Program-made: the position numbers and the translations under genes
The notes under the pieces: model-generated
Seen by the model: the letters and a program-made list of their open reading frames with translations, nothing else
Told to the model about the DNA's origin: nothing
Database searches by the model: none
From: Nitrospira sp. ST-bin5
Lineage (GTDB): Bacteria > Nitrospirota > Nitrospiria > Nitrospirales > Nitrospiraceae
Reading direction: 5' to 3'
Length of the DNA: 64,000 nucleotides
Assembly (NCBI GenBank): GCA_002083555.1
Contig: MSXN01000026.1
Span: forward strand, 70,956-134,955
Shown: positions 1 to 9,066 of the stretch, piece by piece
Position numbering within the stretch: position 1 is the first letter of the stretch
Layout: each line of letters starts with the position of its first letter

Positions 1-1165
1 ACTCGATGGTGGCGCATTGCATACCCAAACACAGTCCGAGGAACGGCACCTCGCGCTCTCTCGCGTACTGGATGGTGAGAATTTTTCCTTCGACCCCGCG
101 CGTGCCGAACCCGCCAGGAATCAGGATCCCGTCCGCCTCGCGCAAGATTCGCTCGGTCCCCTGGCGCTCGACATCCTCGGACTCGATCCAGGTGATGTTG
201 ACCTTCGTCTCATGGTCGATCCCGCCATGCACCAGCGCCTCGGCCAGACTCTTGTAACACTCCTTGAGTCCCGCGTATTTCCCAACCAGCGCGATGGAAA
301 TCTCGTGCTTCGGATGCTTGATCTTCTGCACCATCGCATCCCACTCGCGGAGATTCGGCGGGCCCGTTTCGATATGGAGCAGCCGGACGATCAGTTCATC
401 CAAGCCTTCCTTTCGAAAGACAATCGGCACTTCATAGATCGTCTCGACGTCTTTTGCCGTAATGACGGCATCCTTCTCGACGTTGCAGAACATCGCGATC
501 TTGGCCTTCATTTCCGGCGGAATATAGCGATCGGTGCGGCACAACAGAATATGCGGCTGGATACCGATTTCACGCAGTTTGTTCACCGAGTGCTGCGTCG
601 GCTTGGTCTTCAATTCACCGGCCGCGCCAATGTAGGGCACCAGCGTCAGATGGACGTACAGCACATTGTCGCGTCCCACATCGTAGGGCATCTGACGGAT
701 CGCTTCGAGAAACGGGAGACTTTCAATATCGCCAACGGTCCCGCCGATCTCGACGATCGTGACGTCGATCCCCTGCGAGATCCGCATGATGCATTGCTTG
801 ATCTCGTCAGTGATATGCGGCACGACCTGGACGGTACCGCCGAGATAGTCGCCCCGGCGTTCTTTTGTGATGACGGAATTGTAAATCCGCCCCGTGGTGT
901 AATTACTTTCTTTGGTCAGCGACAGCGAGGTAAATCGCTCGTAGTGCCCCAGGTCGAGATCCGTCTCGGCGCCGTCTTCGGTGACAAAGACTTCGCCATG
1001 CTGATAGGGATTCATCGTGCCCGGATCGACGTTAATGTAGGGATCGAGCTTCAAGAAGGTGATCTTGAGTCCGCGGCTCTCCAGGAGATTCCCGATCGAC
1101 GCCGAGGCCAGTCCTTTCCCCAGCGACGAGACCACTCCACCTGTCACAAAAATAAACTTGCTCAT
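1..1165 (-). CDS. pyrG: CTP synthase, 3'-truncated by window start
   Basis: CTP synthase aminates UTP to CTP using ATP and glutamine. About 388 N-terminal residues are visible. The protein starts MSKFIFVTGGVVSSLGKGLA, the conserved synthetase-domain P-loop, followed by the LDPYINVDPGTMNP segment. The last readable residues are CLGMQCATIE, the nucleophile elbow of the class I glutamine amidotransferase domain. By codon count the nucleophile is Cys379, the same number as in E. coli PyrG, so the N-terminal part is intact and only the rest of the glutaminase domain lies outside. The ATG at 1165 is the conserved start. kdsB ends 11 bp upstream and belongs to the same minus-strand operon, so CTP supply is linked to its consumer KdsB. 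Confidence 0.97.
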   Translation of the reverse strand, partial: MSKFIFVTGGVVSSLGKGLASASIGNLLESRGLKITFLKLDPYINVDPGTMNPYQHGEVFVTEDGAETDLDLGHYERFTSLSLTKESNYTTGRIYNSVITKERRGDYLGGTVQVVPHITDEIKQCIMRISQGIDVTIVEIGGTVGDIESLPFLEAIRQMPYDVGRDNVLYVHLTLVPYIGAAGELKTKPTQHSVNKLREIGIQPHILLCRTDRYIPPEMKAKIAMFCNVEKDAVITAKDVETIYEVPIVFRKEGLDELIVRLLHIETGPPNLREWDAMVQKIKHPKHEISIALVGKYAGLKECYKSLAEALVHGGIDHETKVNITWIESEDVERQGTERILREADGILIPGGFGTRGVEGKILTIQYAREREVPFLGLCLGMQCATIE

Positions 1166-1176
1166 GGCTGCCCCCA

Positions 1177-1977
1177 TCATCGGCTCGGTGCGGTCCGCTT
1201 GAGGTTGAGTTCCTGCTTCAGGGATTCATACTGCCGCAATTTCTCTTCGGCCTCCGGAACATCCTCAGGCGTATCGATGCGTAGCGACGCATAGGGCGTC
1301 TCCCAGACACGCACACGGACGCCGTTTTCGAGCGCGCGTAACTGCTCCAGTTTTTCCGCATCTTCCAAGACGCCCGTCTTCATCGCGGCAAAGCGCAGCA
1401 GAGTTTCCTTGGTATAGATATAGACTCCGAGATGAATGTAATGCAGTCCGCTTACCACACGCCGGCTCGGATCGTCACGGACCAGCGGAATCGGCGCGCG
1501 CGAGAAATAGAGCGCATAGCCCTTGGCATCCGTCGCTACTTTGACGATCGCCGGATTCTGCAGATCGTCGGTCGCATCCATCTTGCGCTTCAACGTGCCC
1601 ATTTCGGCGCCGCTCTGGAGAAACGGGTCGATGAGGTCCGACAGCAGCTCGGGATTCAGAGGAATTTCGTCACCCTGCAAGTCCAGAAAACAGTCACCCG
1701 CAAACATCCGCGCCACCGCCGCCACACGATCGGTGCCCGTCCGGTACTCGCCGCCCATCATGATGGCCCGACCGCCGAACTGCTCGACGGCCTGCTTGAT
1801 GCGCTCATCATCCGTGGCCACCAGAACTTCGTTCACGGACCGACAGGCTCGCGCCCGTTCGTACACATGCTGAACCATCGGTTTCCCGGCCAACTTCACC
1901 AACGGTTTCCCCGGAAACCGCGACGAGCCGTACCGTGCCGGAATCACCACGATGACCGACGACAATGATTTAGCCAT
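1177..1977 (-). CDS. kdsB: 3-deoxy-manno-octulosonate cytidylyltransferase
   Basis: KdsB activates Kdo with CTP to CMP-Kdo for lipopolysaccharide inner-core synthesis in the cytoplasm. The 266-residue product begins MAKSLSSVIVVIPARYGSSR; IPARYGSSRFPGKPL is the family nucleotide-binding signature, and LDLQGDEIPL matches the conserved QGDEP region with a small change (EIPL for EPLI). I chose the ATG at 1977 because the family N-terminus begins there. A longer frame, open to 2052, would only add arginine/serine-rich residues read from rfaE1. The start overlaps the 3' end of rfaE1 by 8 bp, suggesting translational coupling. A C-terminal tail of about 18 residues extends past the usual family length of near 250. 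Confidence 0.95.
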   Translation of the reverse strand: MAKSLSSVIVVIPARYGSSRFPGKPLVKLAGKPMVQHVYERARACRSVNEVLVATDDERIKQAVEQFGGRAIMMGGEYRTGTDRVAAVARMFAGDCFLDLQGDEIPLNPELLSDLIDPFLQSGAEMGTLKRKMDATDDLQNPAIVKVATDAKGYALYFSRAPIPLVRDDPSRRVVSGLHYIHLGVYIYTKETLLRFAAMKTGVLEDAEKLEQLRALENGVRVRVWETPYASLRIDTPEDVPEAEEKLRQYESLKQELNLKRTAPSR

Positions 1978-2980
1978 TGCCGACCGCCTCCAGGAGCTGC
2001 TTGGGCGAGACCGTCGCCGTGCCGACCATCCCCACGACGATGCCGGCCGCATGGTTGGCCAGCGTCGCGGCTTCCCGCATGTTCGCGCCTGTTGCCAGCG
2101 CCAAGGCCAAGGTCCCGATGACCGTATCGCCGGCCCCCGTCACATCGTAGACTTGCCGGGCCTGCGTCGGAAGATGCCAGGACGTGCCCTCGCCCTCGTA
2201 CAGGCTCATCCCTTTTTCACCGCGTGTGATCAGCACGGATTGGCACCCCAGCCGCTGGCGAATAACGGCGCCGGCCTGATTGATGGTCTGATCATCATCG
2301 CCATGCAAGCCGGCCGCCTGGGTGGCTTCCAGATGATTCGGCGTCATGACTGTCACGCCCTTGTAGTAACTGAAATGCTCGACCTTCGGATCGACGATAA
2401 TCGGGATCTTGCGCAAGGCCGCCATCCGCGTCAATTCGGTCATGAGTGCCGCCGACACGACGCCTTTGGCATAATCTGAGACAACAATGCAGGACAACTC
2501 GCGAATCCGCGATTCGACGTAGCGCAGGAGACGTTTCTGAAGCGTTCCTTTCAGTTCCTGTCGGCCCTCCATGTCATAGCGCACGATCTGCTGATTATGG
2601 GCGATCACCCGGCTCTTCCTGGTGGTCGGACGATCATGGTCGATAATCACACCGCCCCGCCCGGAACGCGACTTACCCAACTCCTTCAGCAGCAACCGTC
2701 CGCTCTCATCGGCGCCGATCACGCCGCATAAATCCGCTTTCCCGCCAAGCGCGAGGATGTTGTTGAAGACGTTGGCCGCGCCGCCCAATCGCAGCGTTTC
2801 CGACTCGACATGCACGACCGGCACAGGGGCCTCCGGAGAAATCCGGCTCACCCGTCCCATCACATAATGATCAAGAATCAAATCTCCGATGACCAGCAGA
2901 CTGGCCTGAGGAAACCGCTGGAGGTACTGGCGAAGCGCCTTCTGTGAGACGGATTGATTCTGCGTAGTCTGCGGAGCCAT
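1970..2980 (-). CDS. rfaE1: D-glycero-beta-D-manno-heptose-7-phosphate kinase
   Basis: This is a PfkB/ribokinase-type sugar kinase of 336 residues. It matches the kinase half of HldE, which phosphorylates heptose-7-phosphate at C1 on the way to ADP-heptose for the LPS core. Visible signatures are GGAANVFNNILALGG near residue 60 (sugar binding) and DVTGAGDTVIGTLALA near residue 275, whose GAGD aspartate is the catalytic base. The cytidylyl/adenylyltransferase half of HldE is absent, so that step must be encoded elsewhere. Gene order with kdsB supports an LPS inner-core role. lepB ends 15 bp upstream. Confidence 0.92.
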   Translation of the reverse strand: MAPQTTQNQSVSQKALRQYLQRFPQASLLVIGDLILDHYVMGRVSRISPEAPVPVVHVESETLRLGGAANVFNNILALGGKADLCGVIGADESGRLLLKELGKSRSGRGGVIIDHDRPTTRKSRVIAHNQQIVRYDMEGRQELKGTLQKRLLRYVESRIRELSCIVVSDYAKGVVSAALMTELTRMAALRKIPIIVDPKVEHFSYYKGVTVMTPNHLEATQAAGLHGDDDQTINQAGAVIRQRLGCQSVLITRGEKGMSLYEGEGTSWHLPTQARQVYDVTGAGDTVIGTLALALATGANMREAATLANHAAGIVVGMVGTATVSPKQLLEAVGNG

Positions 2981-2995
2981 GACGTGCGCGTCCTT

Positions 2996-3757
2996 CTATT
3001 GAATGGCTTTACCGAACCGATCCCATCGAACCCACTCAGTCCATTGCCCCTGGCCGCTCCAGGACCAATAGATTCGGAACGCCTTCCCGCGAATCTTCTC
3101 CTCCCGCACATAGCCCCAGAACCGGCTATCGAGGCTCTGGTCGCGATTGTCGCCCATGACAAAATAGGCTCCCTCCGGCACCGTCACCGGACCGAAGTTG
3201 TCGCGGGGATTGATCGTGCTATCGATAATGCCCGGGTCGATCCGTTGCGTAAAGGCCCGATCGTCGAGTACCTGGCCGTTGACGAGCACCTGCTTATTGT
3301 GGATCTGCACCGTGTCGCCGGGGGTCCCCACGATGCGCTTGATGAAGTCCTTCTCTTCGTCTTCCGGAAAGCGAAAGACGATCACATCCCCCCGCTGCGG
3401 CTTGCCGAACGGCATTACATTGGAGGACGTGTAGCAATTCACCGGAGGAAAGTTCCATTGCAACTTGCAGTCGGTCGGCCATTGCAACCCGTAGGACAAC
3501 TTGCTGACCAGAATATGATCCCCGATCAACAGCGTGGGAATCATGGATCCGGATGGAATCTTGAATGCCTGCACGACGAACACCCGAATGGCAAACGCGA
3601 GCAACATCGCGACGACGATAGCTTCGGCATACTCCCGAACGATAGACTTCCCGCTCTGGCGAGCCTCGCCTGCCGCCGGGGCTTCGGCCTGAGCCGTGCC
3701 CGGAGCGACACCGGATACGTCCTCAAGATTGGGCGGAGTCGTCGGTTCGGTACTCAT
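2996..3757 (-). CDS. lepB: Signal peptidase I
   Basis: Leader peptidase removes Sec/Tat signal peptides at the periplasmic face of the inner membrane. The 253-residue protein has a polar, Pro/Ala-rich N-terminal stretch (about 1-40) and one membrane anchor (about 43-65). The catalytic serine lies in PSGSMIPTLLIGD (Ser71) and the general-base lysine in DFIKRIVG (Lys140). The C-terminal box YFVMGDNRDQSLDSRFWG is typical of the family. A single transmembrane segment, rather than the two of E. coli LepB, is common outside enterics. Its start overlaps the lepA stop by 4 bp (ATGA), so the pair is probably translationally coupled. Confidence 0.96.
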   Translation of the reverse strand: MSTEPTTPPNLEDVSGVAPGTAQAEAPAAGEARQSGKSIVREYAEAIVVAMLLAFAIRVFVVQAFKIPSGSMIPTLLIGDHILVSKLSYGLQWPTDCKLQWNFPPVNCYTSSNVMPFGKPQRGDVIVFRFPEDEEKDFIKRIVGTPGDTVQIHNKQVLVNGQVLDDRAFTQRIDPGIIDSTINPRDNFGPVTVPEGAYFVMGDNRDQSLDSRFWGYVREEKIRGKAFRIYWSWSGQGQWTEWVRWDRFGKAIQ

Positions 3758-5553
3758 TCATCCCCCACTTTCAACAGCGCCAGGAAAGCCTCTTGCGGCA
3801 CTTCCACGCTCCCCACCGACTTCATCCGCTTCTTACCCTCTTTCTGTTTTTCCAGCAGTTTCCGTTTACGCGAGATGTCGCCGCCGTAGCACTTCGCGAT
3901 GACGTTCTTCTTCATTGCGCCGATCGACTCGCGGGCAATAATCTTCGTCCCGATCGCCGCCTGAATGGCAATCTCAAACATCTGGCGAGGGATCAGCTCT
4001 TTCATCTTTTCCGCCATCTGCCGTCCGCGATGGACCGATCGCTCTTTATGCGTAATGAACGACAACGCATCCACCGCCTCGCCATTGAGCAGAATATCCA
4101 GCTTCACCAGATCGGATTCGCGATAGCCAAGCAATTCGTAATCCAGCGACGCGTAGCCTTGCGTGCGCGACTTGAGCTTGTCATAAAAATCCAGGATGAC
4201 TTCGTTGAGCGGCATCTCATAGCTGATGACGACACGCGTCGGATCGAGAAAGTGGATATCCCGCTGAATGCCACGGCGTTCCTGGCAGAGCTTTAAAATC
4301 GCCCCCATGTAGCGTTCCGGCGTAATAACGGTCGCCAGGATAAACGGCTCCTCAAACGACTCGATGCTGCTGGGCTCCGGCAGATCGGCAGGATTGTCGA
4401 TCTCCAGTACCTCCCCTTTGGTCGTCATCACGCGATAGACGACGGTGGGGGCAGTCGTGATCAACGTCAGGCCATATTCCCGCTCCAGGCGCTCCTGGAT
4501 GATTTCCATGTGCAGCAAACCCAGGAAACCGCAACGAAAGCCGAAACCCAACGCCAAGGAACTCTCCGGCTCATAGACAAAAGAGGAATCGTTCAATCGC
4601 AACTTGACGAGCGCATCCCGCAGATCTTCATACTTCGCCGTGTCGGTCGAATAGAGCCCGCAGAAGACCAGCGGCTTCACTTCCTTATACCCGGGAAACG
4701 GCGTGGCCGTCGGGTGCACGGCATCGGTCAGCGTGTCACCGATCTTGACGTCCGCCACTTCACGCATGTTCGCACAGAGATAGCCGACCTCACCGGTCAG
4801 CAGCTGGGCCGTCTTCGAGCGCTTGGGAATAAACTTCCCGACTTCCATCACTTCAAATGTCCGGTCATTGGACATCACTTTAATCTTCATCCCCGGCCTG
4901 ACTTCGCCGTCTACGATGCGGATAAGGACGATCACCCCCTGGTAGTTATCAAACCAGGAATCGAAAATAAGGGCTTTCAGCGGGGCCTTGGGATCACCGG
5001 ACGGCGGCGGAATCCGCTGGATGATCGCTTCGAGCACCTCCGGCACTCCCTTGCCCTCTTTCGCGCTGATGGGCATCGCATCGCTGGCATCCAGCTGCAA
5101 CACTTCTGAAATGGAATTCTTGGTCCCCTCGACATCCGCGCTCGCCAAATCGATCTTATTGATGACGGGGATAATGGTCAGATTGTTCGCCATGGCCAAA
5201 TTCACATTGGCGATAGTCTGCGCCTGCACCCCCTGCGTGGCATCCACAAGCAAGAGCGCACCCTCGCACGCCGCGAGGCTACGGGAGACTTCATAAGTGA
5301 AATCGACATGCCCCGGCGTATCGATCAAATGCAAATCGTAGGTCTTCCCATCCTTGGCCTTGTACCGAATGGCCACCGCATGGGCCTTGATCGTAATGCC
5401 GCGTTCCCGCTCAAGATCCATGGCATCAAGGATCTGCTCCTTGGCCTCTCGGGCGGTCACTGCACCAGTCGCATCCAAGAGCCGGTCGGCGAGGGTTGAT
5501 TTGCCGTGATCGATATGGGCGATAATCGAGAAGTTTCGTATAAGGCTTTGCAA
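3754..5553 (-). CDS. lepA: Elongation factor 4 (ribosomal back-translocase)
   Basis: LepA/EF-4 is a ribosome-binding GTPase active in translation under stress and in ribosome assembly. The 599-residue length is standard. The G1 motif AHIDHGKSTL is at residues 12-21, followed by the G3 region HLIDTPGHVDF and G4 VINKIDL. The LepA-specific C-terminal domain carries CYGGDISRKRKLLEKQKEGK, which distinguishes it from EF-G. It is the first gene of the lepA-lepB-rfaE1-kdsB-pyrG run, and a consensus promoter lies about 30-60 bp upstream of the ATG. Confidence 0.97.
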   Translation of the reverse strand: MQSLIRNFSIIAHIDHGKSTLADRLLDATGAVTAREAKEQILDAMDLERERGITIKAHAVAIRYKAKDGKTYDLHLIDTPGHVDFTYEVSRSLAACEGALLLVDATQGVQAQTIANVNLAMANNLTIIPVINKIDLASADVEGTKNSISEVLQLDASDAMPISAKEGKGVPEVLEAIIQRIPPPSGDPKAPLKALIFDSWFDNYQGVIVLIRIVDGEVRPGMKIKVMSNDRTFEVMEVGKFIPKRSKTAQLLTGEVGYLCANMREVADVKIGDTLTDAVHPTATPFPGYKEVKPLVFCGLYSTDTAKYEDLRDALVKLRLNDSSFVYEPESSLALGFGFRCGFLGLLHMEIIQERLEREYGLTLITTAPTVVYRVMTTKGEVLEIDNPADLPEPSSIESFEEPFILATVITPERYMGAILKLCQERRGIQRDIHFLDPTRVVISYEMPLNEVILDFYDKLKSRTQGYASLDYELLGYRESDLVKLDILLNGEAVDALSFITHKERSVHRGRQMAEKMKELIPRQMFEIAIQAAIGTKIIARESIGAMKKNVIAKCYGGDISRKRKLLEKQKEGKKRMKSVGSVEVPQEAFLALLKVGDE

Positions 5554-5584
5554 ATCCTAGCTCTTTTCAGAAAAAAATCGGTTC

Positions 5585-5613
5585 ATTATAGTAACTGCCC
5601 CCTGGGTTGTCAA
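5585..5613 (-). promoter_or_regulatory. Sigma70-type promoter for lepA operon
   Basis: On the minus strand the sequence reads TTGACA, a 17-bp spacer, then TATAAT: a perfect consensus match in both boxes and spacing. The predicted transcription start is near 5578, giving a leader of about 25 nt before the lepA ATG. The -35 box (5608-5613) overlaps the -35 box of the plus-strand bioA promoter. Confidence 0.8.
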
Positions 5614-5635
5614 AGTCAGGACTCACTCGTATAAT
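5607..5635 (+). promoter_or_regulatory. Sigma70-type promoter for bioA-lhgO
   Basis: On the plus strand the sequence reads TTGTCA (5 of 6 consensus), a 17-bp spacer, then TATAAT (6 of 6). The predicted start is near 5642, leaving a leader of about 68 nt before bioA. Its -35 box is embedded in the same bases as the divergent lepA -35 box, so two polymerases should not bind at once. Confidence 0.7.
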
Positions 5636-5709
5636 CGCCGCCGCACCGTGATTTTCGAGCCTTTCTACGCACTTCAATTCCGCCCGGCTTCGCAGGAACT
5701 CTGAATCGC

Positions 5710-7080
5710 ATGGCGCCACGCACCCCCCCGGACACACTCGCCGATTGGGACCGGAAATATCTCTGGCATCCCTTTACGCAGATGCAGGAATGGGAACAGG
5801 AGGCCCCCCTCATTATCGAGCGGGGGAAGGGCGCCTACCTGATCGATACTCAGGGCAAGAAATACCTCGACGGGACCTCGTCTATCTGGGTGAACCTCCA
5901 TGGGCATCGGCATCCGACGCTCGATCGTGCCATCAAAAGCCAACTCGACAAGATTGCCCACTCAACTTTTCTGGGCCTCTCAAACCCGCCGGCTATTCGA
6001 CTGGCGCGCGAGCTGATCCGAATCGTACCCAAAGGTCTCACCAGAGTGTTTTATTCCGACAACGGGTCAACAGCAGTTGAAGTCGCGCTCAAGATGGCGG
6101 TCCAATATTGGCAGCAACACCGTCCCGAGGCCGGACCCAAACACACCTTTCTGCATCTCAAGCTGGCCTATCACGGCGACACGATCGGGGCGGTCAGTGT
6201 CGGGAATATCGAGCTGTTTCACGGCCGCTTCAAACCACTTTTATTTCCAACGCTCGACGCCGAGCCCCCCTACTGTTACCGCTGTCCGCTCGCTCTGACC
6301 TATCCCTCCTGCCAGATGGCCTGCCTCGATCCGATCGAACAGCTGCTCAAAACCCGGCATCGCGAGATCGCCGGATTTGTCATTGAACCTCTCGTTCAGG
6401 CTGCGGCCGGTATGATCATGTCTCCGCCCGGCTACTTGAAACGCATCCGCGAACTCTGCACTCAATATAATGTGCTGCTCATCGCCGATGAAGTGGCGAC
6501 AGGATTTGGCCGCACGGGAAAGATGTTTGCCTGTCAGCATGAGAGCGTCACCCCGGATCTGATGGCTATCAGCAAGGGGCTGACCGGCGGATATATGCCC
6601 CTGGCCGCCACTCTGACGACTGAAGAAATCTACAACGCGTTTCTGGGGAAGTACGAAGAGTTCAAGACGTTTTTCCACGGCCACAGCTATACCGGCAATC
6701 CCCTGGGCTGCGCGGTGGCACTGGCAAACATCGAGATCTTCCGCAAAGAAAAAACTCTTGCAGGACTCCGCCCGAAGATCGCACTCTTGAAACGCCTGCT
6801 CAAGCCATTTGCCGACCTGCCGCTCGTGGGAGATATCCGCCAGCGCGGTATGATGGTGAGCATCGAACTCGTTCGGAACAAAACCACGCGCGAAGTCATA
6901 CCTCTTCAGGCCCAGATCGGCCACCGGGTCGCCACGGAGGCACGCTGTCGAGGGCTCTTACTACGCCCGATCGGCAATGTGATCGTCCTGATGCCGCCGC
7001 TCTCCGTGACGCCGCGAGAACTTCAGCGCATGACCGAAATTCTCCGTCAAGCCATCACGAGAGTCCATGCAGACTTGTGA
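5710..7080 (+). CDS. bioA: Adenosylmethionine-8-amino-7-oxononanoate aminotransferase
   Basis: BioA transfers an amino group to 7-keto-8-aminopelargonate to give DAPA in biotin synthesis, using PLP. The 456-residue protein is a class III aminotransferase. It has the BioA-like N-terminus KYLWHPFTQMQEW, the active-site Asp260 in LLIADEVATGFGRTG, and the PLP lysine Lys289 in AISKGLTGGYMPL. No other bio gene lies in the window. The S-adenosylmethionine donor is inferred from the family; lysine-using relatives (BioK) cannot be excluded by eye. It overlaps the start of lhgO by 14 bp. Confidence 0.93.
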   Translation: MAPRTPPDTLADWDRKYLWHPFTQMQEWEQEAPLIIERGKGAYLIDTQGKKYLDGTSSIWVNLHGHRHPTLDRAIKSQLDKIAHSTFLGLSNPPAIRLARELIRIVPKGLTRVFYSDNGSTAVEVALKMAVQYWQQHRPEAGPKHTFLHLKLAYHGDTIGAVSVGNIELFHGRFKPLLFPTLDAEPPYCYRCPLALTYPSCQMACLDPIEQLLKTRHREIAGFVIEPLVQAAAGMIMSPPGYLKRIRELCTQYNVLLIADEVATGFGRTGKMFACQHESVTPDLMAISKGLTGGYMPLAATLTTEEIYNAFLGKYEEFKTFFHGHSYTGNPLGCAVALANIEIFRKEKTLAGLRPKIALLKRLLKPFADLPLVGDIRQRGMMVSIELVRNKTTREVIPLQAQIGHRVATEARCRGLLLRPIGNVIVLMPPLSVTPRELQRMTEILRQAITRVHADL

Positions 7081-8266
7081 CTTTCTGGTCATTGGCGGTG
7101 GTGTGATCGGGCTGAGCATCGCCCGTGAACTGAAGGCCCGCCACAAGGATGCCCGCATTCTCCTGATCGAGAAAGAATCAGCCTGCGGCGCCCACGCCAG
7201 CGGCCGCAACAGCGGTGTGCTCCACGCTGGATTCTACTATTCCCCCGATAGCCTGAAGGCGAAATTCACCAAGCTCGGGAACGAGCGGATGACCGCCTAT
7301 TGCGAGCAGAAAGGCATTTCCCTCAATCGCTGCGGCAAGCTCGTCGTGGCCAAAGATGCCGGCGATCTTCCCTCCCTTGACGAGCTAGTGAAGCGCGGCC
7401 GGGCGAACGCGATTGAGATTCAGGAGCTGACCGAAGCAGAAGCCAAACGGATCGAGCCTCGCGTCAAAACCTATCAGCGCGCCTTGTTCTCACCCCGCAC
7501 CTCGACCGTGAACCCCTTGCACGTGGTCGACGCCATGCAACGCGATGCCATTCAAGAGGGAATCGAGATACGATTCGACACCGCCTACATCAGCCGAACC
7601 GATCAAGGAGTCCGGACCAACTCGGATACGATTGCCGCCGGATATGTCGTCAACGCCGCGGGATTGTATGCAGACAAAATCGCACTAGACTATGGCTTCT
7701 CTGAAAAGTATCGGATCCTGCCCTTCAAAGGGCTCTATCTCTATTCAAACGAGCCGCCGGGCGCGATCCGCACCAATATCTACCCGGTTCCCGACCTGAG
7801 AAATCCGTTTCTCGGCGTTCACTTCACCATCACCGCCGACGGAAAGGCAAAGATCGGCCCCACGGCAATTCCGGCCTTCTGGCGTGAGAATTACGAAGGC
7901 CTCAGTAATTTCAAACTGGGGGAGATGATGGAGGTCGCGAGCCGCGGACTCGGGCTGCTGACCAATGCCCAATTCGACTACCGGCGCCTCGCCATGGAAG
8001 AGATCGCCAAATACTCCCGCAGCAAGATGGTCGAACTCGCCTCGGTGCTCGCCGAAGGAATACAGGAATCGAACTATCAGAAGTGGGGACGGCCCGGCAT
8101 CAGAGCCCAGCTACTGGATATTACCAAGCGCAAGCTTGAAATGGACTTCGTCCTGGAAGGGGACCGCCGCTCCATGCACGTCCTCAATGCGGTCTCACCG
8201 GCTTTCACCTGTTCACTGCCCTTCGCCGCTCATGTGTGCGATCAGATCGACCACCGCCTACGATAA
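7067..8266 (+). CDS. lhgO: L-2-hydroxyglutarate oxidase family FAD enzyme
   Basis: This is a 399-residue FAD-dependent oxidoreductase of the DAO fold. The dinucleotide-binding motif is at the very N-terminus (FLVIGGGVIGLSIARELK), followed by ASGRNSGVLHAGFYY, which is characteristic of LhgO/YgaF. LhgO oxidises L-2-hydroxyglutarate, a side product of metabolism, to 2-oxoglutarate and passes electrons to the membrane quinone pool. It is co-transcribed with bioA (14-bp overlap). The two genes have no obvious shared pathway. It is convergent with the next gene, with only 7 bp between the stops. Confidence 0.88.
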   Translation: MQTCDFLVIGGGVIGLSIARELKARHKDARILLIEKESACGAHASGRNSGVLHAGFYYSPDSLKAKFTKLGNERMTAYCEQKGISLNRCGKLVVAKDAGDLPSLDELVKRGRANAIEIQELTEAEAKRIEPRVKTYQRALFSPRTSTVNPLHVVDAMQRDAIQEGIEIRFDTAYISRTDQGVRTNSDTIAAGYVVNAAGLYADKIALDYGFSEKYRILPFKGLYLYSNEPPGAIRTNIYPVPDLRNPFLGVHFTITADGKAKIGPTAIPAFWRENYEGLSNFKLGEMMEVASRGLGLLTNAQFDYRRLAMEEIAKYSRSKMVELASVLAEGIQESNYQKWGRPGIRAQLLDITKRKLEMDFVLEGDRRSMHVLNAVSPAFTCSLPFAAHVCDQIDHRLR

Positions 8267-8273
8267 CTCACCA

Positions 8274-9065
8274 TCAACCATTCATCTCGACGACGGCCCC
8301 GACGCCAATCTTCAAGCACTCGCTCGCCGGCCTTTCCTTGAGAAAGAACTCCAGCATCCCATTGCTATTGATCAAGGCATGCAGAGCATCGGCCTGACCT
8401 TGACTATAGTTCGCCACCAAGCTTCCAATGAGATGCTCCCCCACCCGGATCTCCGACCTGCCGATTTTGCCGGCTTCAATTTGGATTTGAGAAATGTTCG
8501 AAATCAGATTCCCGAAATGGTCGATGTAGACGATCTCTCCCATAATCGTTCGCGCTGTCATCCTGGGCTGGGGCCAGTTCATCCTGACCGGATCAGGGAC
8601 CAATCGGCCGAACGACGACAGCGCCGTGCCTCTGGCCAGCCAGGCTGCCGCCGGGGCAAACACATCCCGGCCGTGGAAGGTCGCTCCTGGGGACTGCAAT
8701 TGAACCCGCCGATTTTCTATTTCCCGAATCTCAACATCTTCTTCCAAATACAAAATCGGCGAGAGCACACCATTGTCCGGCGCCACGAAGTAATAGCGAC
8801 CCGTTTTGACCAGAATCGGCCGTCGGTGGCTGCCGACACCGGGATCGACAACGACAACGTGTATGGTGCCTTCGGGAAACGTCCGGTAGCAGGACTGGAG
8901 ACAGTAGGCGGCTTCGTCGATTCGATGCGGAGTGATGTGATGGGACACGTCTTCAATGCGGGCAGCGGGGTGGATCGTCAGGATCACCCCTTTCATACTC
9001 GCCACGAAATAGTCTTTAGAGCCGAAATCGGTCAGGAGAGTAATGAGCGGGAGCGATGGAGGCAC
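8274..9065 (-). CDS. SAM hydroxide adenosyltransferase (DUF62 family)
   Basis: The 263-residue protein belongs to the fluorinase/chlorinase-like DUF62 family, whose common members hydrolyse S-adenosylmethionine to adenosine and methionine. Visible family features are the N-terminal ITLLTDFGSKDYFVASMKG, VVVVDPGVGS near residue 73, YFVAPDNGVL near 93, and a C-terminal region with YIDHFGNLISNI. It lacks any sign of the halogenase insertion, so hydroxide transfer is the likely activity. It is the last gene of the long pyr/car operon, with greA ending 1 bp upstream of its start. The physiological role of the family is unclear. Confidence 0.88.
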   Translation of the reverse strand: MPPSLPLITLLTDFGSKDYFVASMKGVILTIHPAARIEDVSHHITPHRIDEAAYCLQSCYRTFPEGTIHVVVVDPGVGSHRRPILVKTGRYYFVAPDNGVLSPILYLEEDVEIREIENRRVQLQSPGATFHGRDVFAPAAAWLARGTALSSFGRLVPDPVRMNWPQPRMTARTIMGEIVYIDHFGNLISNISQIQIEAGKIGRSEIRVGEHLIGSLVANYSQGQADALHALINSNGMLEFFLKERPASECLKIGVGAVVEMNG

Positions 9066-9066
9066 G

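Noticed and set aside
17..1294. Long plus-strand open frame over pyrG
   Set aside because: It is antisense to the clearly conserved CTP synthase and has no family resemblance; high GC produces many such shadows.
8267..8273. Bidirectional terminator between lhgO and the SAM hydroxide adenosyltransferase
   Set aside because: The stops are only 7 bp apart and no hairpin with a U-run lies across them.
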